Under the pieces are notes generated by a model that saw only the letters and a list, made by a program, of their open reading frames with translations, ran no database searches and was not told the DNA's origin. A program made the position numbers and the translations under genes. A stretch of 64,000 bases of DNA from Cyanobacteria bacterium SZAS-4 (lineage in GTDB: Bacteria; Cyanobacteriota; Vampirovibrionia; Obscuribacterales; Obscuribacteraceae): positions 186,001-250,000 of the forward strand of contig JAFEAT010000007.1 in NCBI GenBank assembly GCA_018266255.1. Direction: 5' to 3'. Positions 52,752 to 61,375 of the stretch are shown here, one piece after another. The stretch's first letter is position 1. Every line of letters starts with the position of its first letter.

Positions 52752-52935
52752 CAAACTACTTATATTTCCAGTGCTAAGGATATTTCCCAGTGCTGTAGAT
52801 ATTTCCGGTGCTACGGATATTTCCCAGTGCTGTAGATATTTCCGGTGCTACGGATATTTCCCAGTGCTATAGATATTTCCGGTGCTACATATACTTCCTG
52901 TGCCAAATGTATTTCCGGTGTTACAGCTATTTTGC
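52752..52935. repeat. 18-19 nt tandem repeat array ending on a stop codon
   Basis: About nine to ten degenerate copies of AGTGCTGTAGATATTTCCG / GTGCTACGGATATTTCCC, alternating to give a 37-nt higher-order unit in the middle (nearly identical there, decayed at both ends). The last unit includes the stop TAG (52927-52929, minus strand) of the secreted-protein gene. No spacers; not CRISPR. Confidence 0.93.
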
Positions 52936-53778
52936 GAGCTTACCCGTGGATTTAGCGTCAGATTTCCTGTTTTCGTTTTTCGTATCATCAGTAAATGCGT
53001 CCAAAAAATCTTCAAATCGTTTTTTCTGATTTGATGTTACGTACACCTCAAAACGCTCCTTAGTCAACTTGTATCCACTTGGATAAGTAAAAACTGATGA
53101 ATCCAGCTTTTTTCTCGAAATTGCCGAAGTGCGATAAATGTATGATGTGGCACCATCTGTAGTGACAGTGGCAAGCTCCAGCGGAAATCCTCCGCAGTAA
53201 GGCAGGCTATAGACTCCATGTAAAACACTTTTTTGTTGCTCGTTAATTGGAATATTGGTTGAAACGTTCAAATGCATCGACTGCATCTGCTTCTTCTCGG
53301 CGGCTCGAAAAATAGCAGGATCGTTGTTTCCATAGAACGCACCATGTACCGGCAATATCCGCTGCAAAACATTGACCTTAAGCAAAGGATCGAAGTAAAT
53401 ACTCGGCTTCTCGTTCAACATCTCAGTTTTGCCTTTGAACATGCGCAAACCATTTGACGGCCATTCCGCCAATGGAATTTCTAGACCAACATTTTCTTGC
53501 TTGTTGTAGGCAATTACTTTCCAGGTCGGAGCACGAGAAATAATTACCAAGTTGCCGCCATTTGAAACAAACTTCATAGCATCAGCCGAAATCAGCATCG
53601 ACGTCGGACCGAAGTGATCGGTAAATTGCTTTATCTCCCAAACATCTTCCGGCGCAGCTAGTGCCGGAACGCATTTGAAAGCAAACATGAACAAGAGACC
53701 TGATAGGCACGACACTAACAATGAAAAGCGCAAGCTTTGCCGCAGGCTTTTGACATTGATAAAGTGCAGTGAGTTCAT
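52927..53778 (-). CDS. Exported protein of unknown function
   Basis: 283 aa. Long signal segment (SLLVSCLSGLLFMFAFKCVPALAAPED, cleavage near residue 43). The mature protein shows alternating strands (NLVIISRAPTWKVIAYNKQ, SSIYF-like, MHLNVSTNIPIN, ATVTTDGATSYIYRTSAI) that recall lipoprotein-chaperone or MucB/LolA-like folds, but I do not make that assignment. It ends in a charged, Lys-rich tail (TDDTKNENRKSDAK). The stop is the first unit of the 18-nt repeat array. The next gene upstream is the acyl-CoA synthetase on the same strand, 86 nt away. Confidence 0.7.
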   Translation of the reverse strand: MNSLHFINVKSLRQSLRFSLLVSCLSGLLFMFAFKCVPALAAPEDVWEIKQFTDHFGPTSMLISADAMKFVSNGGNLVIISRAPTWKVIAYNKQENVGLEIPLAEWPSNGLRMFKGKTEMLNEKPSIYFDPLLKVNVLQRILPVHGAFYGNNDPAIFRAAEKKQMQSMHLNVSTNIPINEQQKSVLHGVYSLPYCGGFPLELATVTTDGATSYIYRTSAISRKKLDSSVFTYPSGYKLTKERFEVYVTSNQKKRFEDFLDAFTDDTKNENRKSDAKSTGKLAK

Positions 53779-53864
53779 TAATGCATTGTAGCAATTCGCA
53801 GAACTAACAGCGGATAACGATTGAGCGAACGATTCAACTACGTTCAGATAAGGACTTTGAAGAC

Positions 53865-55583
53865 TTACGCGGTTTGGACCTGTACAGTTTCAAGTCCCAA
53901 TTCCTTCGTCATTAAATCGCGCATGACGAACTTCTGACACTTACCAGTCACTGTCATTGGAAACTCAGTCACAAGTTTCACATGCTTCGGAACTTTAAAA
54001 TAAGCAACACGTTCTTTGAGCCACTCGCGAACTTCTTCCTGCGACAAAACTTCGTTCTGTTTAAGCATGATCCATGCTGCCACGTCTTCTCCGAGCCGCG
54101 CATCCGGAATGCCAAACACCTGCGCTTGAGCGATGCTCGTGTGTTCGTGCAATACCTCTTCGATTTCGCGAGGATAAATATTCTCGCCGCCGCGGATAAT
54201 CATGTCTTTCTTGCGTCCGGTGATATTGATGAAGCCTTCGGCGTTCATCACACCGAGATCGCCAGAATGCAGCCAGCCATTTTTGTCGATCGCGTCTGCA
54301 GTCGCTTGCGGATTGTTCCAATACCCAAGCATCACTCCGTGTCCACGGCTACAAATCTCGCCTTGCACCCCACGCGGAACTACTTCGCCCGTGTGAGCAT
54401 CTACGATTTTGAGTTCGATACCAGGAATGACACGTCCGACCGTAGTGGCACGAATTTCCAGACTGTCATTGCTGGTGGTGGCAGTCATCAGTGGCGAAGC
54501 TTCTGTCAGTCCGTAGAGAATGACTATCTCTTCCATCTTCATGCGGCTGGCAACATTGCGCATAAGCTGCACAGGGCAAGGAGCTCCAGCCATGAAGCCA
54601 CCGCGCAAGGTAGTAACGTCGAAACTGTTAAATTCTGGATGCTCCAACTCGCCAATAAACATTGTTGGAACACCTGAGATGTGAGTGCACTTCTCGGCTT
54701 GCACTGCCTGCAGTACCGCAGTGTCATCGTAGAATGGACTGGGAACAATGACAGCACCGCCAACAGATAACGTTGCGAGGGCGGAACTAATCATGCCACC
54801 GCAATGATAGAACGGCATGGGAACGCAGAATCGAGAGGTCGGTCCAAGATTCATGGCTCGGGCAGCCAGCAAGGCATTGTTCAACAAATTGTGGTGACTG
54901 AGAGTCACGCCTTTAGGCAATCCGGTGGTGCCTGAGGTATATTGAATGTTGACTGGATCGTCGAATTGCAGCTTAGCCTCACGTTCAGCGAGAACTGTTG
55001 GTGCCAATTCTGACCCCATCGCGGTAACTTGATCGAAGCTGAGAAGTCGCCCTGGCAGCTTGCCGTGAGCACCGATGACGACAATGTTTTCGAGATTAGG
55101 AAGTTTGGCTGACGGGCTCTTATCGCCAGTGATAAAAAACGTTGGCGCAAGTTCTTCGAGCATCGCGAGATAATCGCTTGTGCGATGTTTTGGAATAACG
55201 ACTAACAGCTTCACGCCCGACTGGCTCAGGGCGTATTCCAACTCAGACGTTCTGTAGCCGGGATTGATGTTGACCAAAATCGCGCCAACTTTCGCTGCTG
55301 CAAGTTGCGTGACGATCCATTCCGCATTGTTCGTAGACCAGATGCCGATGCGGTCACCATGCTCGACACCAAGACGAAGGAACCCGGATGCGCAAAGATT
55401 GACGCGCTCCTGGAGTTGTTTGTAGCTGAGGCGGATGTTCTGTTGCACGCTGATGAGCGCGTCAGCATCTCTCCTTTGTGCGACTAATTCGTTGAAATAG
55501 TTGCCCAAGGTTTCGCCAGTAAGCGGCTCATTGCTAATGCCGTGGTCGTAGCTGAGTGCTGCTTTTTTCGACCCGTCATTCAC
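53865..55583 (-). CDS. Acyl-CoA synthetase (AMP-dependent ligase, FadD-like)
   Basis: 572 aa. Intact ANL motifs: A3 YTSGTTGLPKGVTLSH, A5 ILYGLTEASP, A7 HSGDLG, A8 GRKKDMIIRGGENIYPREIEE, and A10 TVTGKCQKFVM with the C-terminal catalytic Lys. It makes acyl-CoA from a medium- or long-chain acid, ATP and CoA; the acid is not predictable. Start GTG 55583. The family resemblance is to the short/medium FadD group. It is one of three acyl-activating enzymes in the window; this one and 59185 look fully functional at the motif level. Confidence 0.92.
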   Translation of the reverse strand: MNDGSKKAALSYDHGISNEPLTGETLGNYFNELVAQRRDADALISVQQNIRLSYKQLQERVNLCASGFLRLGVEHGDRIGIWSTNNAEWIVTQLAAAKVGAILVNINPGYRTSELEYALSQSGVKLLVVIPKHRTSDYLAMLEELAPTFFITGDKSPSAKLPNLENIVVIGAHGKLPGRLLSFDQVTAMGSELAPTVLAEREAKLQFDDPVNIQYTSGTTGLPKGVTLSHHNLLNNALLAARAMNLGPTSRFCVPMPFYHCGGMISSALATLSVGGAVIVPSPFYDDTAVLQAVQAEKCTHISGVPTMFIGELEHPEFNSFDVTTLRGGFMAGAPCPVQLMRNVASRMKMEEIVILYGLTEASPLMTATTSNDSLEIRATTVGRVIPGIELKIVDAHTGEVVPRGVQGEICSRGHGVMLGYWNNPQATADAIDKNGWLHSGDLGVMNAEGFINITGRKKDMIIRGGENIYPREIEEVLHEHTSIAQAQVFGIPDARLGEDVAAWIMLKQNEVLSQEEVREWLKERVAYFKVPKHVKLVTEFPMTVTGKCQKFVMRDLMTKELGLETVQVQTA

Positions 55584-55613
55584 TTAAGAACGTTGCCTGA
55601 ATAAATTTGGGGA

Positions 55614-55907
55614 TTACATTGGGAGCGAAGCGGAACCGCCAAGAATCATGACACCGTCAAGATCTTTGTGGGATCGAACTACACGCTCTGTGGATGCCGG
55701 TTTAACTTCTTGTCGGCGCAGCTTCTGTTCGCGAGCTGCTTGTGCTTCAAGAATCAACTTGATGCCATGCTGAAGTGTTGAATCGCCGGAGTAGGTTGAA
55801 ACTCCAGAAACACTTGCGATGACTTGAGTTTTAGTTTCTTCTGCATTTACGGCGTTTGCTGAGCAAATTACCAGCGCTCCGACCAATGCGAATCTCTTGA
55901 ATACCAT
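55614..55907 (-). CDS. Small exported protein
   Basis: About 97 aa from ATG 55907, 8 nt after GAGG. Signal peptide (FKRFALVGALVICSANAVNA) followed by a mature part of 75 residues: VIASVSGVSTYSGDSTLQHGIKLILEAQ, a basic KLRRQEVK helix and VMILGGSASLPM. No family recognised. It directly precedes the acyl-CoA synthetase (30 nt), probably in one operon. Confidence 0.6.
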   Translation of the reverse strand: MVFKRFALVGALVICSANAVNAEETKTQVIASVSGVSTYSGDSTLQHGIKLILEAQAAREQKLRRQEVKPASTERVVRSHKDLDGVMILGGSASLPM

Positions 55908-55967
55908 AACCAAAACCTCGTTAACTCCCAGGAGTATAGTTCTTTGCCGGCTGTTGGTACGGAATCT

Positions 55968-55997
55968 TTGAATGGTTTAAGATTTCGGTAGTATATT
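55968..55997 (+). promoter_or_regulatory. Candidate promoter for the TPR/Pro-rich gene
   Basis: TTGAAT (55968-55973), 18-nt spacer, TATATT (55992-55997). The start of transcription would be near 56004, so translation must start at ATG 56066, not at the in-frame ATG 56003. Confidence 0.4.
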
Positions 55998-56065
55998 CAA
56001 TAATGTCAAGAAGACATAGTGCCGGTGAGGGCTTCGACCATAAAGGAAAGTGCCAGGTTCCCAAG

Positions 56066-57217
56066 ATGTACAGATTTAATTTGGCTCATCTCTGCTTTGC
56101 AATCTCGCTAACCCTCATCAGTGCAGGCTCTGCGGTCGCTCAGGTGAGTGCCAGTGATGCTGCAGTTTTGCGCGAACATATTAACAAAGGCAACGTATAC
56201 ATGGGTCGCGGGCAATGGGATCAGGCGATTGATGAGTACGAACAGGCTTTAGATACTGACCCTGGAAGCATGGTAGCTAAGGAGAACCTGGTTCTCGTCC
56301 ACAATAACTGGGGTATCTCGCTGTTTCAGCACCACAAATATGAAGAAGCGAAAGCCCAGTGGGAAGAAGCCTTGAAGATGAATCCATATGACCGCAACGC
56401 CAAGCAAAATTTGTCGGTCCTCAAGCAAACGCTGGCACGCATCCAGGCAGCGCCCAAACCGCCCGTCAAGCCGGCAGCCGAAATGAAAGAAGCAGGAGTA
56501 AAAGCAGGCGCGGATGATTCGAACTCATCAGGACCGAAGATGCTCGGTCAACCAAACAAGCCGATTGCAACGGATGCATCATCATCCGGACCAAAAATGC
56601 TTAATGCGACTAAACCGGATGAGTCGTCGTCTGGTCCGAAGATGCTCAGTCAACCAAAATCAGAAGAGCAACCAAGTGGAGCGATGATCATGTCCAACCA
56701 CGCCCAGGAGGTGCCGAACGTTCCGGCTCCACCGGCGGTGCCACCGACAACGCCTGAGCCACCACAAGTTATGGCACCAGCAACACCAACCATCGACATG
56801 AGCTCTCCTTACAGTTTCGTCGATACTCCGGCGGCCAAAGCCGCGGCTGAAGGCAGTTCTCCCTACGGTCTACCAACTAATTTGACCGCTCCGACAGCTC
56901 ACCCGCGACCGTACATCGCACCACCTGTAACACCACCAGCAAAGCCGGTCAACGCCTGGTCAGTCCCAGCATCAGTTTCAGGTGGTGAAACAGAAGCACC
57001 GGCAACATCAGCAGCGACAACGCCCAGTGAATCAGATTCTTCCGCAAATCTCGAAGACCAGCTCGGCGCCATCGAAGTGAAACTGAGCGGTAAGAAACAG
57101 AAAAACTTGCCGATTTTAAAACGCATCGAGAAGCTAGAAATGTCGATTTCAGGCAAAGCAAATTCTGGTTCATTGCAGGAACGAATTGAAGCACTACGCA
57201 AAAGCTGTGGACTTTAG
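56066..57217 (+). CDS. Exported TPR protein with SSGPKML repeats and Pro-rich linker
   Basis: 383 aa. Signal peptide LCFAISLTLISAGSAVAQ; two TPRs (GNVYMGRGQWDQAIDEYEQALDTDPG and LFQHHKYEEAKAQWEEALKMNP), then a linker with SSGPKML three times (about every 20-25 residues) and PSGAMIM as a variant. A long Pro/Ala/Thr-rich segment follows, and a C-terminal domain with LEDQLGAIEVKLSGKKQKNL and KRIEKLEMSISGKANSGSL, a repeated short helical motif ending in RIEALRKSCGL. The linker could span the envelope; partner unknown. Confidence 0.82.
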   Translation: MYRFNLAHLCFAISLTLISAGSAVAQVSASDAAVLREHINKGNVYMGRGQWDQAIDEYEQALDTDPGSMVAKENLVLVHNNWGISLFQHHKYEEAKAQWEEALKMNPYDRNAKQNLSVLKQTLARIQAAPKPPVKPAAEMKEAGVKAGADDSNSSGPKMLGQPNKPIATDASSSGPKMLNATKPDESSSGPKMLSQPKSEEQPSGAMIMSNHAQEVPNVPAPPAVPPTTPEPPQVMAPATPTIDMSSPYSFVDTPAAKAAAEGSSPYGLPTNLTAPTAHPRPYIAPPVTPPAKPVNAWSVPASVSGGETEAPATSAATTPSESDSSANLEDQLGAIEVKLSGKKQKNLPILKRIEKLEMSISGKANSGSLQERIEALRKSCGL

Positions 57218-57245
57218 CTACTGCTGAGGGCTTCAGGTGCGAACG

Positions 57246-57677
57246 CTAGATCTTCGTCGGATCTTTCATACCGATGGTCGACTCGGCATTTTTTATCTTC
57301 GTTTCGTTCAATTTCTTGTGAAATTCGGCTGTTTCATGAGCTTTCAACACTTCCAACCGAGTCTCAGACAATTCCAGTTCAAGTAGTTCGATTTTGTTCT
57401 TCAAAACGGCAATTTGACGCTTACCAGAAACTCGAGACTGCAGGGCAGGTGCAAGGGCACAAAGTAACACTAGAGCAACCAGCCATGGCGCCGCAACCTG
57501 GAAAACACCTGCGCCACTTCCAATCAGCGCAAACATGATCAGCATCACTGCACCGATCGCCATCATGCCGCCCATGAAAATAAATGGACTGGCAGCAAGG
57601 AGCGCCAGAATCTTTGCCAACTTAACAACCGTAGAATCTGTCTTGTCGTGGAGAACTACAATTTGCTCGTTTTTCAT
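57246..57677 (-). CDS. Two-helix membrane protein with C-terminal coiled coil
   Basis: 143 aa. Two membrane helices (about 20-58 and 60-82: SPFIFMGGMMAIGAVMLIMFALIG, VAAPWLVALVLLCALAPAL) and a cytoplasmic heptad-rich tail (IAVLKNKIELLELELSETRLEVLKAHE). No known family. 29 nt separate its stop from the convergent TPR gene. The tail suggests oligomerisation. Confidence 0.72.
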   Translation of the reverse strand: MKNEQIVVLHDKTDSTVVKLAKILALLAASPFIFMGGMMAIGAVMLIMFALIGSGAGVFQVAAPWLVALVLLCALAPALQSRVSGKRQIAVLKNKIELLELELSETRLEVLKAHETAEFHKKLNETKIKNAESTIGMKDPTKI

Positions 57678-57975
57678 GTGCGCCGCTGAAGAAGTAGTTC
57701 TTTCATTCTATCTGTCTCCAAAACCTAGTTGCTGATGTTTATGGAATCTCAACGGAATTGGAGCAGATTTAAGTTTGCGCCCCCTAAGACCTAACAGCAC
57801 CCATCGTCACCACTAAAGCGATATCGCTCTAAAAACGAGTAGGTATGTCGAAAATGCGTGCTGCTGGCACGTTCGAGCACATAGCGACTGTACGAATTTG
57901 GCCAATCCAGTGAGAAAGGCGCAACATTTTTGGGGTAGGCAAACCTACCTTAATGCAAACCCGCAGATGCGGTTC
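57678..57975. other. Spacer with several small palindromes
   Basis: 298 nt without a gene. Contains AGCGATATCGCT (57817-57828), CGTGC-TGCTG-GCACG (about 57859-57873), GGTAGG-CAAA-CCTACC (57934-57949) and CCGCA-GA-TGCGG (57961-57972). The last two could end transcription of the DUF6159-like gene; neither has a good T-run. Confidence 0.55.
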
Positions 57976-58989
57976 CTACGCTAGAGCTGCAGCCAGAGGG
58001 GCTGGTGCGCTGATGTTGGAACGTTCTGTCTCTTCCACAGATTCTGCTTCAATCGCCCAGACGTACAGGCAAGTGTAGAAAGAAGCGCGGATGTATAGAG
58101 ACATCGCAGTTACAAGCACCACCAGAGAAGCCCAGGCTAAGCCGGCTACGATGATTACCGGACCGCTAATCGCAGCCATTCCTTGAGTGTTCAAGTACCA
58201 GGCACCGCCGAATCCGGCCATGCCTACTGCATAAACTGCTGCAGAGACTGCCTTGCATATCAAGTCAACGCCTACTTCACCAACACCGATGGTGAGCAGG
58301 TTCCCTTGTGCGATCTTATCGGCTCGCTTTAACGCTCCCCAGAATGAAGTGCCTTCTATTACTATGGAAGGCAAAATCAAATGTCCGGCGAGTGTCCAGA
58401 ACACTTCTACAATTCCAGCCAGGAATGTCATTCCGAAGCCGAATATGCCAGACCCGCGTTTGTCGCGCATCCAGCCTGCTAGTTTCTTGGCTACGAGTGT
58501 TACTGCGCCCAGCATTACGATGGCTGGAAGGCTTGTCAGCACTGCCTGACAGGCAGTGGAGAATTTACCTGAACCTGGTCCTTCAGTTAGGTGGCTGTAG
58601 ACCAGAGCAGTCGTTACACCTTCCAGGAACCTGTTGGTCAGCCACCAGACGGAGATAATGCAGGTAACCAGAAAAGTTGTTTCTGAACCCATCAGACCGC
58701 TCAATGCGTTGAATCCACTCTGGTCCATCGACCCGTTCAAGCCGGCCATGTTCAGCATCTCGCCGTGCTTCGCGTGATTCATAAGCTCATGAGGAGCGGC
58801 AGCAAGTTGGTTAGCAACCCCTGCTCCGGTTCCACCCATCTTCTGCTTCGCTTCGATCATCAAGACGATCGCGAAAAAGAAGTTTGTAAAAACGGTGAGA
58901 ACGGAAGGTAGTAACAGGCGTTTATCCTGCCAGCCCATCTTGATGCTGGCATAGATCATCCTGAACCCTCGTCCAAACGATTCAAACAT
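57976..58989 (-). CDS. DUF6159-like multi-pass membrane protein
   Basis: 337 aa. N-terminus MFESFGRGFRMIYASIKM plus QDKRLLLPSVLTVFTNF is characteristic of the DUF6159 family. About five to six membrane helices (38-58, 108-135, 155-175, 185-210, 225-250, 270-300) with a Gly-rich loop VANQLAAAPHELMNHAKHGEML. Function of the family unknown. The C-terminal extension (SVEETERSNISAPAPLAAALA) is cytoplasmic. Confidence 0.75.
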   Translation of the reverse strand: MFESFGRGFRMIYASIKMGWQDKRLLLPSVLTVFTNFFFAIVLMIEAKQKMGGTGAGVANQLAAAPHELMNHAKHGEMLNMAGLNGSMDQSGFNALSGLMGSETTFLVTCIISVWWLTNRFLEGVTTALVYSHLTEGPGSGKFSTACQAVLTSLPAIVMLGAVTLVAKKLAGWMRDKRGSGIFGFGMTFLAGIVEVFWTLAGHLILPSIVIEGTSFWGALKRADKIAQGNLLTIGVGEVGVDLICKAVSAAVYAVGMAGFGGAWYLNTQGMAAISGPVIIVAGLAWASLVVLVTAMSLYIRASFYTCLYVWAIEAESVEETERSNISAPAPLAAALA

Positions 58990-59184
58990 AGCTGTTTAAC
59001 CCTCTTGGGCAGGTGCAAAACCGGGAAAAGCAATGAACTGCGGCGATTTTGGACCTAGTTTAGTAAACGAAAGCATCGGACCGAACTGGGTTGGAAAAAC
59101 CCGTGGCATTATTGTATACGTTGCCAAGGGAAAGTAAAGCATTATTTATATGCAGAACCCCAGTTTTCGCGATTTTAACGATTT

Positions 59185-61017
59185 TTATTCGTGTGCAGCT
59201 ACTTCAAGATCGCTTACGTCGTACAAATCGTTGAGCAATTTTTGATATTTTTCGGTGATTTTTTTGCGCTTGAGCTTGAAAGTCGGGGTCAGTTCATCAG
59301 ATTCAGCCGAGAAGTCTGCGTCTAAAATGACAAACTTTTTGATGCGCTCGAATTGAGCCAGTTCGTCATTTTTCTTAGCGACCAGCCTTTCGATCTCTTG
59401 ACGAACCTTAGGATTATGCGTGAGCTCATCCACGTCATCAAAGGCGATTTGATGCTCACGACAGAAACTTGCCACGCCGTCTTTGTTCAACGTAATTAAG
59501 GCTGTGATGTATTTTCTCCGATCTCCGTGCACGAGAATGTTACTAATCAGCGGTTCGCCTTTGAACATGTTTTCGATAAATTGTGGCGCCACGTGTTTGC
59601 CACCAGATGTGATGATGATGTCCTTTTTGCGATCGGTGATACGCAAATAACCATCCTTATCAAACTCGCCTATATCGCCAGTTCTGAACCAACCATCGTG
59701 CAGAGCTTCACTTGTAGCTTCTGGATTTTTATAATAGCCTGAAAATATGCTTGGACCTTTTGCTTCGATCTCTCCATCACTGGCAATTTTTACCTCGACA
59801 CCAGGCAAAGGTTTGCCCACAGTGCCGAGTTTGTTGGTTTCAGGCGTGTTGCAAGAGATTGGAGCTGAGGTCTCTGTCAGCCCGTACCCCTCGACAATTT
59901 GCATGCCGATGATATTGAAAAACGATTGAACATCATCCGAAAGTGGTGCCGCCCCCGATACCATAATTCGCAGTCTTCCACCAAACCTTTTTCGTATTTT
60001 TGAGAAAACCATGCGATCGGCAACACGCAACTCTTGACGATAAATTTGCCTTACTAAATCATCATTCGGTGCTTGCTGCTTGTATTTTTCAGCGCGCTTT
60101 CCTAGCGCTAAAGCCCAGCGAATCAGAATTTGCGACGCCGCGGGCATCTTACGCATTTCGCCTTGCACACGCTGATAAGCCTTCTCATAGAAACGTGGAA
60201 CACCGTTTAAAACAGTTGGTTTGACTTCCACTAAATTCTTCGGCACCAGCTCCATCGACTCGGCATACGCCATAGTCAATCCTTGATAAATGGCCAGAAA
60301 TTGTCCACCGACCCTTTCGTACACGTGCGAGAGTGGCAAGAATGAAAGTGACAGGTCATCAGCTTCAAAACCTACTAGCTGACTCATTGCAGCACAGACA
60401 GAATGGATATTGCGATGTGACAGCATCACACCTTTGGGCACACCTGTAGTGCCTGACGTATAGACGACCGATGCCATCGAATCTGGTGCAACTGACTCTA
60501 CTCTGTTGGAGAGCTGTTTCGGATTTTCAAAGAGTGTCATCTCACCGCTCTTCAGCAGCTCGTCCCAAGTCAGGCATTTGACGCGGGTTTCGATGCCAGT
60601 AACTGAGCCATCGATAACTACGATGAATCTAAGTTTTTTGGGCAACTCTTCCAAGTCTAAGATCTTTCTCGCTTGTCGTTCGTTCTCTACAAAAACTCCG
60701 ACCGAGTCGCTATGGTCAACTAAATAATGCACCTCCAGTGGTGCCAAAGTCGGGTAGATTGGTATCGTGCCACCGCCGCAACTGAGCACGGCCATGTCTG
60801 CCCAGGTCCACGCCGGACGGCTTTGCGACATGATCGCGATATGCTCGCCGGTCTCCATCAAATTGGTCAGACCGGCGGCTATCTGTTCAACGATACTTCC
60901 ATGTTCCCCCCAACTAACTGGAACATAGGTACCATCAACTTTATGCATGATCGCGGTTCGGTCGGGCGTGGTAGCCACCCGATTCCAAAAAACTTGAACG
61001 ATCGTTTCTTCAGTCAA
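59185..61017 (-). CDS. Long-chain fatty acid-CoA ligase (FadD15-like)
   Basis: 610 aa. Core motifs intact: A3 VVYTSGTTGVPKGVMLSHRN, A5 EGYGLTETSAPIS, A7 FRTGDIG, A8 DRKKDIIITSGGKHVAPQFIE, and a C-terminal PTFKLKRKKI with the catalytic Lys region. The long insert LALGKRAEKYKQQAP and ISCNTPETNKLGTVGKPLPGVEVKI are typical of FadD15/AcsL-type enzymes acting on long-chain fatty acids. The 3' end carries a small AATAAAAATCG/TTAAAATCG echo of the stop. cutA is the next gene upstream, 34 nt away on the same strand. Confidence 0.93.
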   Translation of the reverse strand: MTEETIVQVFWNRVATTPDRTAIMHKVDGTYVPVSWGEHGSIVEQIAAGLTNLMETGEHIAIMSQSRPAWTWADMAVLSCGGGTIPIYPTLAPLEVHYLVDHSDSVGVFVENERQARKILDLEELPKKLRFIVVIDGSVTGIETRVKCLTWDELLKSGEMTLFENPKQLSNRVESVAPDSMASVVYTSGTTGVPKGVMLSHRNIHSVCAAMSQLVGFEADDLSLSFLPLSHVYERVGGQFLAIYQGLTMAYAESMELVPKNLVEVKPTVLNGVPRFYEKAYQRVQGEMRKMPAASQILIRWALALGKRAEKYKQQAPNDDLVRQIYRQELRVADRMVFSKIRKRFGGRLRIMVSGAAPLSDDVQSFFNIIGMQIVEGYGLTETSAPISCNTPETNKLGTVGKPLPGVEVKIASDGEIEAKGPSIFSGYYKNPEATSEALHDGWFRTGDIGEFDKDGYLRITDRKKDIIITSGGKHVAPQFIENMFKGEPLISNILVHGDRRKYITALITLNKDGVASFCREHQIAFDDVDELTHNPKVRQEIERLVAKKNDELAQFERIKKFVILDADFSAESDELTPTFKLKRKKITEKYQKLLNDLYDVSDLEVAAHE

Positions 61018-61051
61018 TCTCTAGTTCCTTTCTGTGGGTTCCAACCTCAAT

Positions 61052-61375
61052 TCAGCTCACTCCCTTGAGTTGAGCGTTCAGCCAAGTCAAGTAAGGAGCG
61101 TGACCAGCCTCAATCGGCAAACTGACAATCTCCGGCACATCATATTTATGCAACTCTTGTATGCGCGCCTCGAGCTGCAAAAAGAGGTCTCGATGCGATT
61201 TTATAATCAGAATACTTTCAGTATCCTTTTCAATTTTTTCCTCCCATTGATAGATCGACAGCACGCTCGGCACAACGTTAACGCAGGCAGCAAGCCGTTC
61301 GGTCACCAAATCGGTGGCAAGCTTGTTCGCATCATCCGGCTGGCAAGTGACGAGAACAATAATTTCTCCAGGCAT
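61052..61375 (-). CDS. cutA: Divalent-ion tolerance protein CutA
   Basis: 107 aa, the normal size for CutA1. Family pattern: VTCQPDDANKLATDLVTERLAACVNVVPSV near the N-terminus, YQWEEKIEKDTESILIIKS in the middle, and YDVPEIVSLPIEAGHAPYLTWL at the end. CutA1 forms a trimer related to PII signalling proteins; the original copper-tolerance role is weakly supported for many homologues. The ATG sits one base after the stop of the neighbouring gene, so they are probably co-transcribed. Confidence 0.95.
   Translation of the reverse strand: MPGEIIVLVTCQPDDANKLATDLVTERLAACVNVVPSVLSIYQWEEKIEKDTESILIIKSHRDLFLQLEARIQELHKYDVPEIVSLPIEAGHAPYLTWLNAQLKGVS

Noticed and set aside
52752..52926. CRISPR array
   Set aside because: Units are adjacent, 18-19 nt, degenerate and without spacers; no cas genes.
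56003..56065. N-terminal extension of the TPR/Pro-rich protein
   Set aside because: It would place 21 charged residues before a signal peptide, and the likely transcription start is at about 56004.
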